From assembly GCA_002448715.1 (NCBI GenBank), contig DJZU01000028.1:1-50879 (forward strand): 50,879 bases of DNA, given 5' to 3'. Position 1 is the first letter of the stretch, and each line of letters begins with the position of its first letter. This stretch comes from Candidatus Neomicrothrix sp. UBA6944 (GTDB lineage: Bacteria > Actinomycetota > Acidimicrobiia > Acidimicrobiales > Poriferisodalaceae). A program made the translations under genes and the position numbers. A model generated the notes under the pieces. That model was not told where the DNA came from. It saw nothing but the letters and a program-made list of their open reading frames with translations, and searched no databases. Positions 16,857 to 25,263 of the stretch are shown here, in pieces.

Positions 16857-17391
16857 GTCAAACACGGGGAACCGCACTCAGCTAGCGCACCTCGTGCGGC
16901 GTTTCTTCACAAGTTTGGGACGAACATCCCCAGACGTCCCAGATGTCATTTGGGCGAAGGGAATTTTACTTGAACCCGAATTTGAACTCTGGGAGAAGAT
17001 GACCCCGTCGGACCAAAGGCATTCAATTGCAGTGGCCCAAATGGCAGGCAATGAATTACCTGATGACGTCACGGTTGTGAGAGCAGGGCTGCTTCATGAT
17101 GTCGGGAAAATCGCTGTTCGGTCAGGGCTCATTACCCGAGTCCTCGCCGCGATCACCAAGCCGTTAGTTACCCAACATAGAATCGACCGTTGGTCGCGAG
17201 GGAAAGGCCCGCTAGCAACTCTTGGTGTATTTATGGCATACCCGCAACTAGGTGCCAGCATGCTTAGGGAAGCCGGGAGCGACGAGTTCATCGTGAGGTG
17301 GGCTACGGAGCACCATTTACCCGCAGCACAGTGGACCGTGGAGAGAACAAGAGCAGAGGTCTTGCAGCGAGCGGACCAATTCGCGGTGTAA
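16849..17391 (+). CDS. HD-domain protein (putative metal-dependent phosphohydrolase)
   Basis: A 180-aa protein with a compact HD domain. QRHSIAVAQ supplies the first histidine, LLHDVGKIAVRSG the HD doublet at about residues 84-86, and WATEHHLPAAQW a later histidine pair. The family hydrolyses phosphate esters or nucleotides; the substrate is not evident. There is no signal peptide. ATG 16849 overlaps the xerD stop, so it is likely co-translated. A membrane protein of unknown function follows nine bases on. Confidence 0.75.
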   Translation: MSKSNTGNRTQLAHLVRRFFTSLGRTSPDVPDVIWAKGILLEPEFELWEKMTPSDQRHSIAVAQMAGNELPDDVTVVRAGLLHDVGKIAVRSGLITRVLAAITKPLVTQHRIDRWSRGKGPLATLGVFMAYPQLGASMLREAGSDEFIVRWATEHHLPAAQWTVERTRAEVLQRADQFAV

Positions 17392-17400
17392 GAAGGTTGT

Positions 17401-18039
17401 ATGGAAGCGGCAGAAATCACTGAGCGATTAAAAAACGTGATACGGCGGACTTACGGAGATCGAGTTGGAACATTTAAGTTGAGTTCTGTAGACGAAGCGA
17501 CGTCAAGAGCCAGACAACATGCCCGGTCCCAGTTGTCCAAAGAAGAACGTCTATTAGTTGACCGAGCGTTAGTGCCGTTCCGAGACTGGCTAATCGAGAG
17601 AGACCCCGAAGCTGCTGAACGAGTAGCGGCCGGAGCTCCGGCCCCTCAAGACATAGAGACAGCCTGTCACGCTGCAGAAGACCATGCCGTGGCACAGATG
17701 GCTCCCGAGATCACTGACCAAGAAGTAGCTCTTCTTGAGGCCCGGCTAGAAAATGGCCGGATAGAGACGATTGAGGAGCGAAACCGAAGACGTCGTCGAC
17801 CGCTCAGTCTAAAAAACCGACATGTGAGGACTATGGCATGGGGCCTGGGAGTCATAGTGCTTGGAGCGGGACTAGCAACGCTGGCAAGTGAAGTGGGAAC
17901 TCTCGTAAACGTCGCGGGCATCGCCATCTTTGTCTATGGCTTTCGGAAATGGCGTTCGGATGAAACAACCTCAAACGTGCCTGACGTCTCGGTATTTCGG
18001 GGCGGCAAAATCAAAAGAAATGGTGAGACCCAGTTGTAG
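17401..18039 (+). CDS. Unknown protein with C-terminal membrane hairpin
   Basis: A 212-aa protein I do not recognise. The first ~130 residues are charged and helical, with two Glu/Arg-rich stretches. A strongly basic patch (NRRRRRP) precedes two hydrophobic segments at about 144-163 and 167-184, then a short polar tail. It is the last gene of the pyrG-xerD run and its stop is 18 bases from the convergent trpS stop, with no clear terminator between. The amphipathic cytoplasmic part plus a membrane hairpin suggests a membrane-associated adaptor, but no function can be assigned. Confidence 0.65.
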   Translation: MEAAEITERLKNVIRRTYGDRVGTFKLSSVDEATSRARQHARSQLSKEERLLVDRALVPFRDWLIERDPEAAERVAAGAPAPQDIETACHAAEDHAVAQMAPEITDQEVALLEARLENGRIETIEERNRRRRRPLSLKNRHVRTMAWGLGVIVLGAGLATLASEVGTLVNVAGIAIFVYGFRKWRSDETTSNVPDVSVFRGGKIKRNGETQL

Positions 18040-18057
18040 TACGAGTGATCAGACTGG

Positions 18058-19056
18058 CTAGGTCGGAGATAAGAAACCCATCGCTTCTTTAGCGCGACGC
18101 ACTGTCAAAGCTGCTACCTCAGATGCTTTCTCGGCGCCCCGAGCAATAATCCGATCAAGTTCCGCGGGATCAGCAAGAAGTTCAGATCGCCGTAACTGGA
18201 CCGGTTCAAGAACGTTGACTACTGCCTCGGCTGCGTCGGTCTTAAGGGGCCCATATTGGGTGTACTCATCGGCGAGGAGTTCAGGATCTTTGTCCGTCGC
18301 CGCGCCCAGAATTGAGAGAAGGTTCGACACGCCGGGTTTGGATTCGAAGTCGAAACGCACATCGTTACTGGAGTCCGTCACTGCTCGCTTAAATTTCTTT
18401 GCAATCGACCCAACATCTTCGAAGATGCCCACGGTGCCCAAACTTGACTCCGCTGATTTGGACATTTTGTTAGTCGGTTCCTGAAGGTCCATCACCCGTG
18501 CCGCGATCTTTGGAATAGCAGCAGCCGGCAACACGAAGGTATCCCCGTAACGAGAATTGAACCGTTCCGCTATATCGCGAGTCAGCTCCAAATGTTGTCG
18601 CTGATCGTCCCCGACCGGCACCCGATCGGCGTCATAAATCAGAATGTCAGCTGCCATTAACGCCGGATAGGTGAAGAGGCCAGCTGAAACATGCTCCTGA
18701 CTTCCATCGCCTTGCTTCGCTGACTTGTCCTTGAACTGAGTCATCCGGCGTAGTTCGCCGAATGAAACTGTGCATTCAAGTAGCCATGAGAGTTCCGTGT
18801 GATACGGCACATGGCTTTGAACAAATAACGTGCACACCTCGGGATCTAAGCCGACTGCTACCAAGGTAGCCATGGTCTCCAGAGTTTTGGCACGTAATTC
18901 TTCAGGGTCCTGTTGCACAGTCACAGCGTGCAGATCAACCGCGCAATAGAAGCTGTCGTGTTCGTGTTGATCGAGTTCCCATTGGCGAAGAGCTCCTAGA
19001 TAATTGCCGAGATGGATATCTCCGGTGGGTTGAATACCAGACAGGACTCTCGTCAT
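18058..19056 (-). CDS. trpS: Tryptophanyl-tRNA synthetase
   Basis: Class I aminoacyl-tRNA synthetase charging tRNA-Trp, 332 aa. The HIGH-type motif is PTGDIHLGNYLGAL (residues ~11-24) and the KMSKS motif is in NKMSKSAESSLG (~196). GDDQRQHLELTRDIA is a TrpRS signature. It is transcribed divergently from scpA. A TACCGT hexamer lies seven bases before its ATG, so the mRNA is probably leaderless. The gene is on the opposite strand to its neighbours. Confidence 0.96.
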   Translation of the reverse strand: MTRVLSGIQPTGDIHLGNYLGALRQWELDQHEHDSFYCAVDLHAVTVQQDPEELRAKTLETMATLVAVGLDPEVCTLFVQSHVPYHTELSWLLECTVSFGELRRMTQFKDKSAKQGDGSQEHVSAGLFTYPALMAADILIYDADRVPVGDDQRQHLELTRDIAERFNSRYGDTFVLPAAAIPKIAARVMDLQEPTNKMSKSAESSLGTVGIFEDVGSIAKKFKRAVTDSSNDVRFDFESKPGVSNLLSILGAATDKDPELLADEYTQYGPLKTDAAEAVVNVLEPVQLRRSELLADPAELDRIIARGAEKASEVAALTVRRAKEAMGFLSPT

Positions 19057-19063
19057 GGACTTG

Positions 19064-19069
19064 ACGGTA
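19064..19069 (-). promoter_or_regulatory. -10 box, leaderless trpS promoter
   Basis: On the minus strand TACCGT is followed by 7 bases and ATG 19056. The position predicts transcription starting at or next to the A of the start codon, and no Shine-Dalgarno is present. Confidence 0.6.
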
Positions 19070-19165
19070 CCCGAGCCAGAGCCTGAAACCGCAGAACCCG
19101 ACCGGAGAGAGCAGTAAGCCCCAAAAGATAGGCTTAGCGTGTTACATCAATGTGATTTGCTCCGC

Positions 19166-19171
19166 TATCGT
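19166..19171 (+). promoter_or_regulatory. -10 box, leaderless scpA promoter
   Basis: TATCGT followed by 6 bases and ATG 19178. It supports 19178 as the true scpA start instead of GTG 19139. Confidence 0.6.
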
Positions 19172-19177
19172 TATGCA

Positions 19178-19987
19178 ATGCCCTATGCGGTACAGACAGA
19201 GGTCTTTGAAGGCCCATTTGACGTCCTGCTGCGACTCATTCTTGACCAAGAAGTCGACATATATGAGGTGTCGCTTACAGCGATTGTGGATGCGTATTTG
19301 ACCGAGATGGACAAAATACTTGGCGCTCGCCTTGACACAAATTCTTCCGCCCCCAGAGTCGACCTCGAATTGGCGACGGAGTTTTTGTTGATCGCAGCCA
19401 CTCTTGTTGAGCTGAAGACACGCCGTCTATTACCCGACCAAAACGATGGTGACCTCGACGAAGAACTTGCTCTATGGGAGGAACGAGACCTGCTCCTTGC
19501 TCGACTCCTCGAATGTCAGACCTTCAAGAGCGCAGCTTCCGCTTTACGTCAGATGAGCAGCGAAGCTTCAGCCAGTTACCCGCGAACCACTGGCCCTGAT
19601 CAGCATTTCCTATCCCTTGCACCCGACTTACTCGACGGAATCGAGCCAACTCATTTAACAATGGCGTTAGTCAGTGCGTTGACCCCCACAGCAGTAAACC
19701 GGGTGGACCTTGGCCACGTCGCTTCAGTAAAAGCGTCAGTAACGGACGCGATGTTTGAAATCATCGACGAACTTCCCCAGATAGGAACGGCAAGTTTTAA
19801 GCAACTCACTCATGGGCTAGTCGACCGGATCGAGGTAGTTGTTCACTTCCTCGCCATCCTCGAGCTCTACAAGCAAGGACACATCGAACTAGAACAAAAA
19901 GAGCGCTTTGGGGATATAACTCTGACCTGGACAGGTAACGAACAAGAGTTACTCGTCCCCAGTGGTGGTGAGTCCTATGACGGCTAA
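19178..19987 (+). CDS. scpA: Segregation and condensation protein A
   Basis: Kleisin subunit of the bacterial condensin; with ScpB it bridges SMC ATPase heads. From ATG 19178 the protein is 269 aa and begins with the family pattern FEGPFDVLLRLILDQEVDIYEVSL. ATEFLLIAATLVELKTRRLLP follows near residue 65. The C-terminal winged helix includes FLAILELYKQGHIELEQ. GTG 19139 in the same frame would add 13 residues unlike the family, and TATCGT six bases before 19178 favours the shorter start. It overlaps scpB by eleven bases. Confidence 0.95.
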   Translation: MPYAVQTEVFEGPFDVLLRLILDQEVDIYEVSLTAIVDAYLTEMDKILGARLDTNSSAPRVDLELATEFLLIAATLVELKTRRLLPDQNDGDLDEELALWEERDLLLARLLECQTFKSAASALRQMSSEASASYPRTTGPDQHFLSLAPDLLDGIEPTHLTMALVSALTPTAVNRVDLGHVASVKASVTDAMFEIIDELPQIGTASFKQLTHGLVDRIEVVVHFLAILELYKQGHIELEQKERFGDITLTWTGNEQELLVPSGGESYDG

Positions 19988-20714
19988 TGGCGACGCTGAC
20001 GCCTTTGAGGTTTTAGCAGCGCAACTAGAAAATGAAGGTTCACTAGCGGACTCCAATTCAACAAACCAAGACTTTCCTGATCTGGATCCAACATTGGTCC
20101 CCGCTGACGTCCGCGCCGCTCTAGAAGCCATATTGCTAGTAGCGACCGAACCCGTGCCACCGACTGTTCTCGCTCAGCTTCTAGAGGTAGGCGTGGAAAC
20201 GATTGAAGCTTTATGCGACTACTTGGTCGACAGCTACGCACAAGAAGAACGCGGGTTTACGATCTCTCGCATCGCTGGGGGATACCGCTATCAGACCGCT
20301 GATGCGCAGGCGCCGTATGTAGAACGGTTCGTTCTCGAAGGGCAATCAACTCGACTCTCAAGCGCCGCTCTAGAAACCTTGGCCATAGTCGCCTACAAAC
20401 AGCCTGTTTCGCGAGCCCAAATAGCTTCCATACGTGGAGTAAACGTGGATGGTGTCACCCGTACCCTGCAACAACGGGGCTACATCAAAGAGGTAGCACG
20501 GGACCCCGGGCCAGGGAACGCCGCAATGTACGGCACAACCGCACTGTTTCTTGAAGGGATAGGCGTTGACAGTCTTAACGAATTACCCAACCTCAGCGAC
20601 TTCGTCCCAGAAGCCAAGGTGGTTGAAACTCTCGAGGCTGTTTTACTGGGCGAGGAAAGCGAACCTGAAGATGAGGCCACCACTGACGCTCAAGATGTGA
20701 GTCCTCCGAAGTGA
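19977..20714 (+). CDS. scpB: Segregation and condensation protein B
   Basis: Winged-helix partner of ScpA in the SMC-ScpAB condensin, 245 aa from ATG 19977. An acidic N-terminal extension (~40 residues) precedes the core with ALEAILLVATEPVPPTVLAQ, the GGYRYQT strand, LSSAALETLAIVAYKQPVSRAQIA and an acidic tail. The start is inside scpA; three consecutive GTG codons at 19962-19970 are in frame upstream, but GGTGAG just before ATG 19977 can act as a ribosome-binding site. It ends overlapping the rluB-type gene by GTGA. Confidence 0.93.
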   Translation: MTANGDADAFEVLAAQLENEGSLADSNSTNQDFPDLDPTLVPADVRAALEAILLVATEPVPPTVLAQLLEVGVETIEALCDYLVDSYAQEERGFTISRIAGGYRYQTADAQAPYVERFVLEGQSTRLSSAALETLAIVAYKQPVSRAQIASIRGVNVDGVTRTLQQRGYIKEVARDPGPGNAAMYGTTALFLEGIGVDSLNELPNLSDFVPEAKVVETLEAVLLGEESEPEDEATTDAQDVSPPK

Positions 20715-21430
20715 GCAGCGGGGAGTCGCGTGAGCGACTCCAGAAGGTCCTAGCGCGAGCGGGAATTGCGAGCCGCCGTGCCAGTGAGGAAATGATTCAG
20801 GCAGGACGCGTAACTATCAACGGGCGAACCGCCTCGTTAGGCGACAAAGCGGCCGATGCCGACCACATTGAATTAGATGGAATCCCTGTTCTGAGAGACC
20901 CGAACCTTGTCCACTACTTACTCCACAAGCCGCGTGATGTGGTGTCTACAGCTAGCGACACTGGAAACCGGCAAACTGTCGTCGATTTGGTTCCTTCCGC
21001 AATCAGGGTCTACCCAGTGGGGCGACTCGATGCGGACAGCGAAGGTCTCATAATATTGACCAACGATGGTGACTTAACCCATCGGTTAACTCACCCAAGT
21101 TTCGGTGTGCCAAAGGAATATTTGGTTCATGTCGAAGGCGCTCCGCAGCGCTCAGCACTGAGGGCGCTACGCGAAGGGATCCAGTTGGAAGACGGAATGA
21201 CCGCTCCCGCACAAGTCTCTATGCCAGACCAGGGGCTGCTAAAAATAACGATCCATGAGGGGCGCAACCGGCAAGTACGTCGAATGTGTGACGCTGTTGG
21301 TCACCCTGTTGTTCGACTAGTTCGGGTTCGTATTGGTCCAATAACAGACTCCAGCCTGATTGCCGGATCGTGGCGAGAATTAACTAATGAAGAAGTTCGG
21401 TCCCTCTACGAAGCGTCGACCAATTCTTAA
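20711..21430 (+). CDS. rluB: Ribosomal large-subunit pseudouridine synthase B type (RluB/RsuA family)
   Basis: Isomerises a uridine in rRNA to pseudouridine; Rv1711 is the mycobacterial counterpart. The protein is 239 aa. The S4 domain is RLQKVLARAGIASRRASEEM (residues ~9-28). The catalytic loop VGRLDADSEGLIILTNDGDL carries the essential Asp near residue 105, and HEGRNRQVRRMCDAVGHPV is a family block. GTG 20711 overlaps the scpB stop. Whether the target is 23S (RluB) or 16S (RsuA) rRNA cannot be read from the sequence; gene order favours RluB. Confidence 0.92.
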   Translation: MSSGESRERLQKVLARAGIASRRASEEMIQAGRVTINGRTASLGDKAADADHIELDGIPVLRDPNLVHYLLHKPRDVVSTASDTGNRQTVVDLVPSAIRVYPVGRLDADSEGLIILTNDGDLTHRLTHPSFGVPKEYLVHVEGAPQRSALRALREGIQLEDGMTAPAQVSMPDQGLLKITIHEGRNRQVRRMCDAVGHPVVRLVRVRIGPITDSSLIAGSWRELTNEEVRSLYEASTNS

Positions 21431-21511
21431 TCTCACTTCAGGCTTTCGGGAAGGCTTCGGTACCATCTTCAGAAGAGGACATCACTTCGAGCGGACAGGT
21501 TTGACACGATT

Positions 21512-22579
21512 ATGAACAGCAACATGCGCCGTGCTCAAATCGTGGGGACCGGGCTGATCGGCGGATCCGTTGCGATAGCGCTCAAAAACGCTGGATGGTA
21601 CGTAACTGGCAAAGATGTAGACGAGAGCCGGGTAGAACGCGCCCATGAACTGAGCGTCATTGACGATATCGGCATGGATAGCAACGCCGAGCTAACAGTC
21701 GTCGCTGTTCCAGCTAGTGCGCTTGAAGTTGAAGTCACTAATGCGTTGGAACAGACCAAAGGAATAGTGACTGATACAGGGAGTGTAAAAACGGCCGTTT
21801 CCCGTAATATTCGTGACCCTCGGTTTATTCCCGGGCATCCAATGGCTGGGTCAGAGCAAGAGGGGGTAGATGGAGCGGACCCGGGGATTTTTGACGGAGC
21901 GGTGTGGGTGCTGACACCCACCGAAGGGACTGATGATCTAGGGCTACGCGATCTTCAGACCGTAGTGAGTTCTATGGGGTGCGATGTCGTAACTATGGCT
22001 CCTGAACGTCACGATGCGCTTGTAGCGATAGTGTCCCACGTCCCCCATCTGACCGCTGCCAGCCTGATGTGTCTTGCTGATGACCGCGCATTAGATGATG
22101 CTCCGTTATTGCGTTTGGCGGCGGGCGGATTCCGAGATATGACTCGAATCGCGGCCGGCCATCCAGAAATCTGGCTCGACATTTGCGAAGAGAATAGAGA
22201 GGCGATAGTCACCGTTTTGGATGAATTCTCCCAGCGCATTCAGCAGATCCGTTCCATTGTTGCTGACTCGGATCGCAACGGACTGACAGACGTCTTGACA
22301 CAAGCCCGACGAGCGCGCACGAATCTTCCATCGCGGTATGTCCGGCCACAGGACCTAATCGAAGTGAGGATCCCTATTCCAGATCGCAAGGGGCAGATCG
22401 CCAACATCACCATGCTCGCAGCCGATTGCGATGTGAACGTGGCAGATATCGAGGTCGCTCACTCAACCGAGGGTGCTCAAGGCGTATTAGTGCTGATCGT
22501 AGCGAGAGCAGAAGTCCAACGATTCCTCGCCGTTCTTGCAGGCCAAGGCTATAAACCAACTACTCGAGAGCTTGCATGA
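21512..22579 (+). CDS. tyrA: Prephenate dehydrogenase with ACT domain
   Basis: Oxidative decarboxylation of prephenate to 4-hydroxyphenylpyruvate for tyrosine synthesis. The 355-aa protein opens with the Rossmann motif QIVGTGLIGGSVAIAL. It has TDTGSVK and PGHPMAGSEQEGVDGA, MAPERHDALVAIVSHVPHL, and a C-terminal ACT-like domain from about residue 283 (VRIPIPDRKGQIANI), which usually binds an amino acid for feedback control. ATG 21512 is used, with ATG 21524 possible; neither has a strong ribosome-binding site. An 81-base gap separates it from rluB. It overlaps the aroA-cmk start by ATGA, linking two aromatic amino-acid steps. Confidence 0.94.
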   Translation: MNSNMRRAQIVGTGLIGGSVAIALKNAGWYVTGKDVDESRVERAHELSVIDDIGMDSNAELTVVAVPASALEVEVTNALEQTKGIVTDTGSVKTAVSRNIRDPRFIPGHPMAGSEQEGVDGADPGIFDGAVWVLTPTEGTDDLGLRDLQTVVSSMGCDVVTMAPERHDALVAIVSHVPHLTAASLMCLADDRALDDAPLLRLAAGGFRDMTRIAAGHPEIWLDICEENREAIVTVLDEFSQRIQQIRSIVADSDRNGLTDVLTQARRARTNLPSRYVRPQDLIEVRIPIPDRKGQIANITMLAADCDVNVADIEVAHSTEGAQGVLVLIVARAEVQRFLAVLAGQGYKPTTRELA

Positions 22580-24522
22580 GCGAAAGTGCAGTTATTGGTC
22601 CCTTCGGTGCCTCGACCATTGGCTCCGTGAAAGTCCCTGGCTCTAAAAGCCACACCAATCGAGCATTGCTGTGCGCGGCATTAGCTCAAGGCACTAGCCG
22701 ATTGTCAGGAGTGCTATTCGCCGACGATACCGAGGCGATGTTGGACGCCATCAGATTGCTAGGTGCCGAAGTTGAAGAGAATCGTAGAGACTTGAGTCTG
22801 CAAATAACCGGCTCGGGTGGGTGCCCTCAACTAGATGAATCGACCATCGACTGCAGATCGTCGGGAACAACCTCTCGGTTCCTGCTACCGGTTCTCGCCA
22901 CTGGGCATGGCGCAGCCACACTGGATGGAAGCAAACAACTACGTTCTCGTCCCTTTGCTGAGCAGGTAGCAGCTTTGAGGTCGCTTGGGTGCGATTTGCA
23001 AGAAACTCGAGCGCTAGGCGAACTGCCAATTGAGATTCAGGCCGATGGTCTCGCAGGTGGAGAGATTGAGGTAGCAGCAGATACCAGTAGCCAATTTGTC
23101 AGCGGCCTCTTGATGGCGGCTCCTCTATGCGATGAAGGTTTAACGGTGCGACTCGTGGGCACGCCGGTTAGTCGCCCTTACATCGACATGACGGTCGAAG
23201 TCATGAGAAATTTCGGTGTTGAAGTAAACAAGGTGGATGACTCGACATATGTTGTTCCACCCAGCGAGTACAAGGCGACTGAGCTTGAGGTAGAACCCGA
23301 TGCGACAGCGGCGTCCTATTTTTTCGGCGCTGCAGTGATTACGCAAGGCAAAGTCAGGGTTGACGGGCTCCATAAACGAAGCATTCAAGGGGACATTCAA
23401 TTTGTGAGCGTGCTCGAAGAACTTGGGGCCAAAGTAACTTGGGGTGACAGATTTGTTGAAGTTGAAGGAGATCGCATCGGCGGCGGGAGCTTTGATTTGC
23501 GGGATTTCTCGGACACGGCGCAAACATTGGCCGCAGTCGCCGCATTTGCTGATTCCGATGTCGAGATCAGCGGCATCGGCTTTATCCGGGCGAAGGAAAC
23601 AAACCGATTAGCGGCGATGACCGCTGAGCTCTCTAAGTGCGGTGTCGAAATAACCGAAAAGCCCGACGGTCTGCTGGTGCGACCTAACAAATGGCTTCTA
23701 AGGGGTGCAGTGATCAACACATATGACGATCACCGAATGGCCATGTCGATGTCCCTTCTCGGGCTCCGCGTACCCCGAATAGAGATTCTTGACCCCGATT
23801 GCGTAAACAAAACCTTTCCTGAGTTTTTTGATCGTCTCGAAGAGCTAAGACCAAGAGCACAGGAGCGTTCAGATGTTGCAGCCGTTGTAGCGATAGACGG
23901 ACCTGCGGGTTCAGGTAAATCAACGGTTGCGCGGCGCTTAGCTGCAGAGCTTGACTTACCCCATTTCGACACCGGAGCCATGTACCGGGCGGTAGCAGTA
24001 GCGGCATTGAGGGCCGGAGTAGACATAGAAGACGCCGATGCAATCACCAAATTGGCGGAACGGGCGAATGTCGAAATTCACGAAAGAATAGTTATCGACG
24101 GAGTGGACGCCACAGAAGAAATCAGAACTCCACAGGCCAACCAGATGGTCAGCGTCGTCGCTGCGAACCCTCAGGTACGACGAGTGTTGGTGCAGCGACA
24201 GAGGGAATGGGCGACTGGTCTGGGAGGAGGAGTGATGGAAGGCAGGGATATAGGAACAGAAGTCTTTCCCGATGCCCTGCTCAAGGTTTTCCTTACTGCT
24301 GATTTGTCTATAAGAGCGGAGCGACGTTTCAATGAAAGTTCAGATCAAACCTTCGACCATGTCTTCGAGGACCTAAAGCGCCGTGACCAAGTGGACTCGA
24401 CGCGACAAGACTCCCCGCTATTAGTGGCTCCAGGTGCCGTTATCTTTGACTCAAGCGGTCTGAGTGTCGAAGATGTGGTGTCGCATCTCGCAACAATTTT
24501 CCGTGGTTTGGTGGACGACTAA
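22576..24522 (+). CDS. aroA-cmk: Bifunctional EPSP synthase / cytidylate kinase (AroA-Cmk fusion)
   Basis: A 648-aa two-enzyme fusion. Residues 1-~428 are 3-phosphoshikimate 1-carboxyvinyltransferase: PGSKSHTNRALL, SSGTTSRFLLPVLATG, LRSRPF, DTSSQFVSGLL, RAKETNRLA, TYDDHRMAMS, NKTFPEFF. After a short linker (QERSD), residues ~434-648 are CMP kinase: AIDGPAGSGKSTVARRLA, FDTGAMYRAVA, VMEGRDIGTEVFPDA, FLTADLSIRAERR. Both active sites look complete. No in-frame ATG or GTG exists at the junction, so a separately initiated Cmk is unlikely there. In many actinobacteria and firmicutes these are separate neighbours. The stop overlaps plsC (TAATG). Confidence 0.95.
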   Translation: MSESAVIGPFGASTIGSVKVPGSKSHTNRALLCAALAQGTSRLSGVLFADDTEAMLDAIRLLGAEVEENRRDLSLQITGSGGCPQLDESTIDCRSSGTTSRFLLPVLATGHGAATLDGSKQLRSRPFAEQVAALRSLGCDLQETRALGELPIEIQADGLAGGEIEVAADTSSQFVSGLLMAAPLCDEGLTVRLVGTPVSRPYIDMTVEVMRNFGVEVNKVDDSTYVVPPSEYKATELEVEPDATAASYFFGAAVITQGKVRVDGLHKRSIQGDIQFVSVLEELGAKVTWGDRFVEVEGDRIGGGSFDLRDFSDTAQTLAAVAAFADSDVEISGIGFIRAKETNRLAAMTAELSKCGVEITEKPDGLLVRPNKWLLRGAVINTYDDHRMAMSMSLLGLRVPRIEILDPDCVNKTFPEFFDRLEELRPRAQERSDVAAVVAIDGPAGSGKSTVARRLAAELDLPHFDTGAMYRAVAVAALRAGVDIEDADAITKLAERANVEIHERIVIDGVDATEEIRTPQANQMVSVVAANPQVRRVLVQRQREWATGLGGGVMEGRDIGTEVFPDALLKVFLTADLSIRAERRFNESSDQTFDHVFEDLKRRDQVDSTRQDSPLLVAPGAVIFDSSGLSVEDVVSHLATIFRGLVDD

Positions 24523-25253
24523 TGGGAGACACCGATCAAAAGGAAGACCAAAGAGCGCACTGGTACAACCGTTTCATGTACCGGCTCCTCAAGTATCTGC
24601 TCTGGGGAATCTTCAAAGTTTGGAACCGAGTCACGATCGAAGGAGCAGAAAATATTCCGGTCGGAGCTTGCGTTTGGGCCCCTAACCACCGGAGCTACAT
24701 TGACACCCCGCTGCAGGCGTGCGTGCCTCGTCGATTGCGATTTATGGGCAAAGACTCAATGTGGGAAAGTCGCTTTTTTGGATGGTTATTTACAACGATC
24801 GGATGCTTCCCCGTAAGTCGTGGCAGTGCTGACCGAGCCGCTCTCGTCACAGCGCTCGGAGTTCTAGAAAATGGAACTGATCCCGTTGTCGCCTTTCCTG
24901 AAGGAGAGCGAAAAGACGGACCTCGAGTGTTTCCTCTGTTTGACGGGGCTGCATATTTGGCTGCCAAAACTCAGGTTCCGATCGTGCCAGTAGGGATCGG
25001 CGGAACAGCAAGGGCTATGCCTAGAGGTTCGAAGTTTCTATACCCCAAGCGCGTCCACGTCATAATTGGAAAGCCCATGCCCCCTCCACCTTTAAATGAG
25101 AAGGGTCGACTCTCTCGCAATGACGTACGAGCTACAACCGAGGCGTTACGCGAAGAAATCCAGACCCTATTCGATCGCGCTCAAGCTGTATGTGGAAACC
25201 CAAACGTCTACGACCCTGACAGCGAGCCAGAAAGCCAAGAACCAGGGGATTGA
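24522..25253 (+). CDS. plsC: 1-acyl-sn-glycerol-3-phosphate acyltransferase
   Basis: Membrane-associated acyltransferase making phosphatidic acid from lysophosphatidate. At 243 aa it has the HX4D catalytic motif in PNHRSYIDTP (residues ~60), a substrate-binding FPEGERKDG motif (~126), and PIVPVGIGGTARAMPRG near 150. An N-terminal hydrophobic amphipathic stretch (RLLKYLLWGIF) could seat it at the membrane. The ATG lies in the aroA-cmk stop. It ends ten bases before the convergent ispH stop. Confidence 0.92.
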   Translation: MGDTDQKEDQRAHWYNRFMYRLLKYLLWGIFKVWNRVTIEGAENIPVGACVWAPNHRSYIDTPLQACVPRRLRFMGKDSMWESRFFGWLFTTIGCFPVSRGSADRAALVTALGVLENGTDPVVAFPEGERKDGPRVFPLFDGAAYLAAKTQVPIVPVGIGGTARAMPRGSKFLYPKRVHVIIGKPMPPPPLNEKGRLSRNDVRATTEALREEIQTLFDRAQAVCGNPNVYDPDSEPESQEPGD

Positions 25254-25263
25254 AAGTGAAGTC

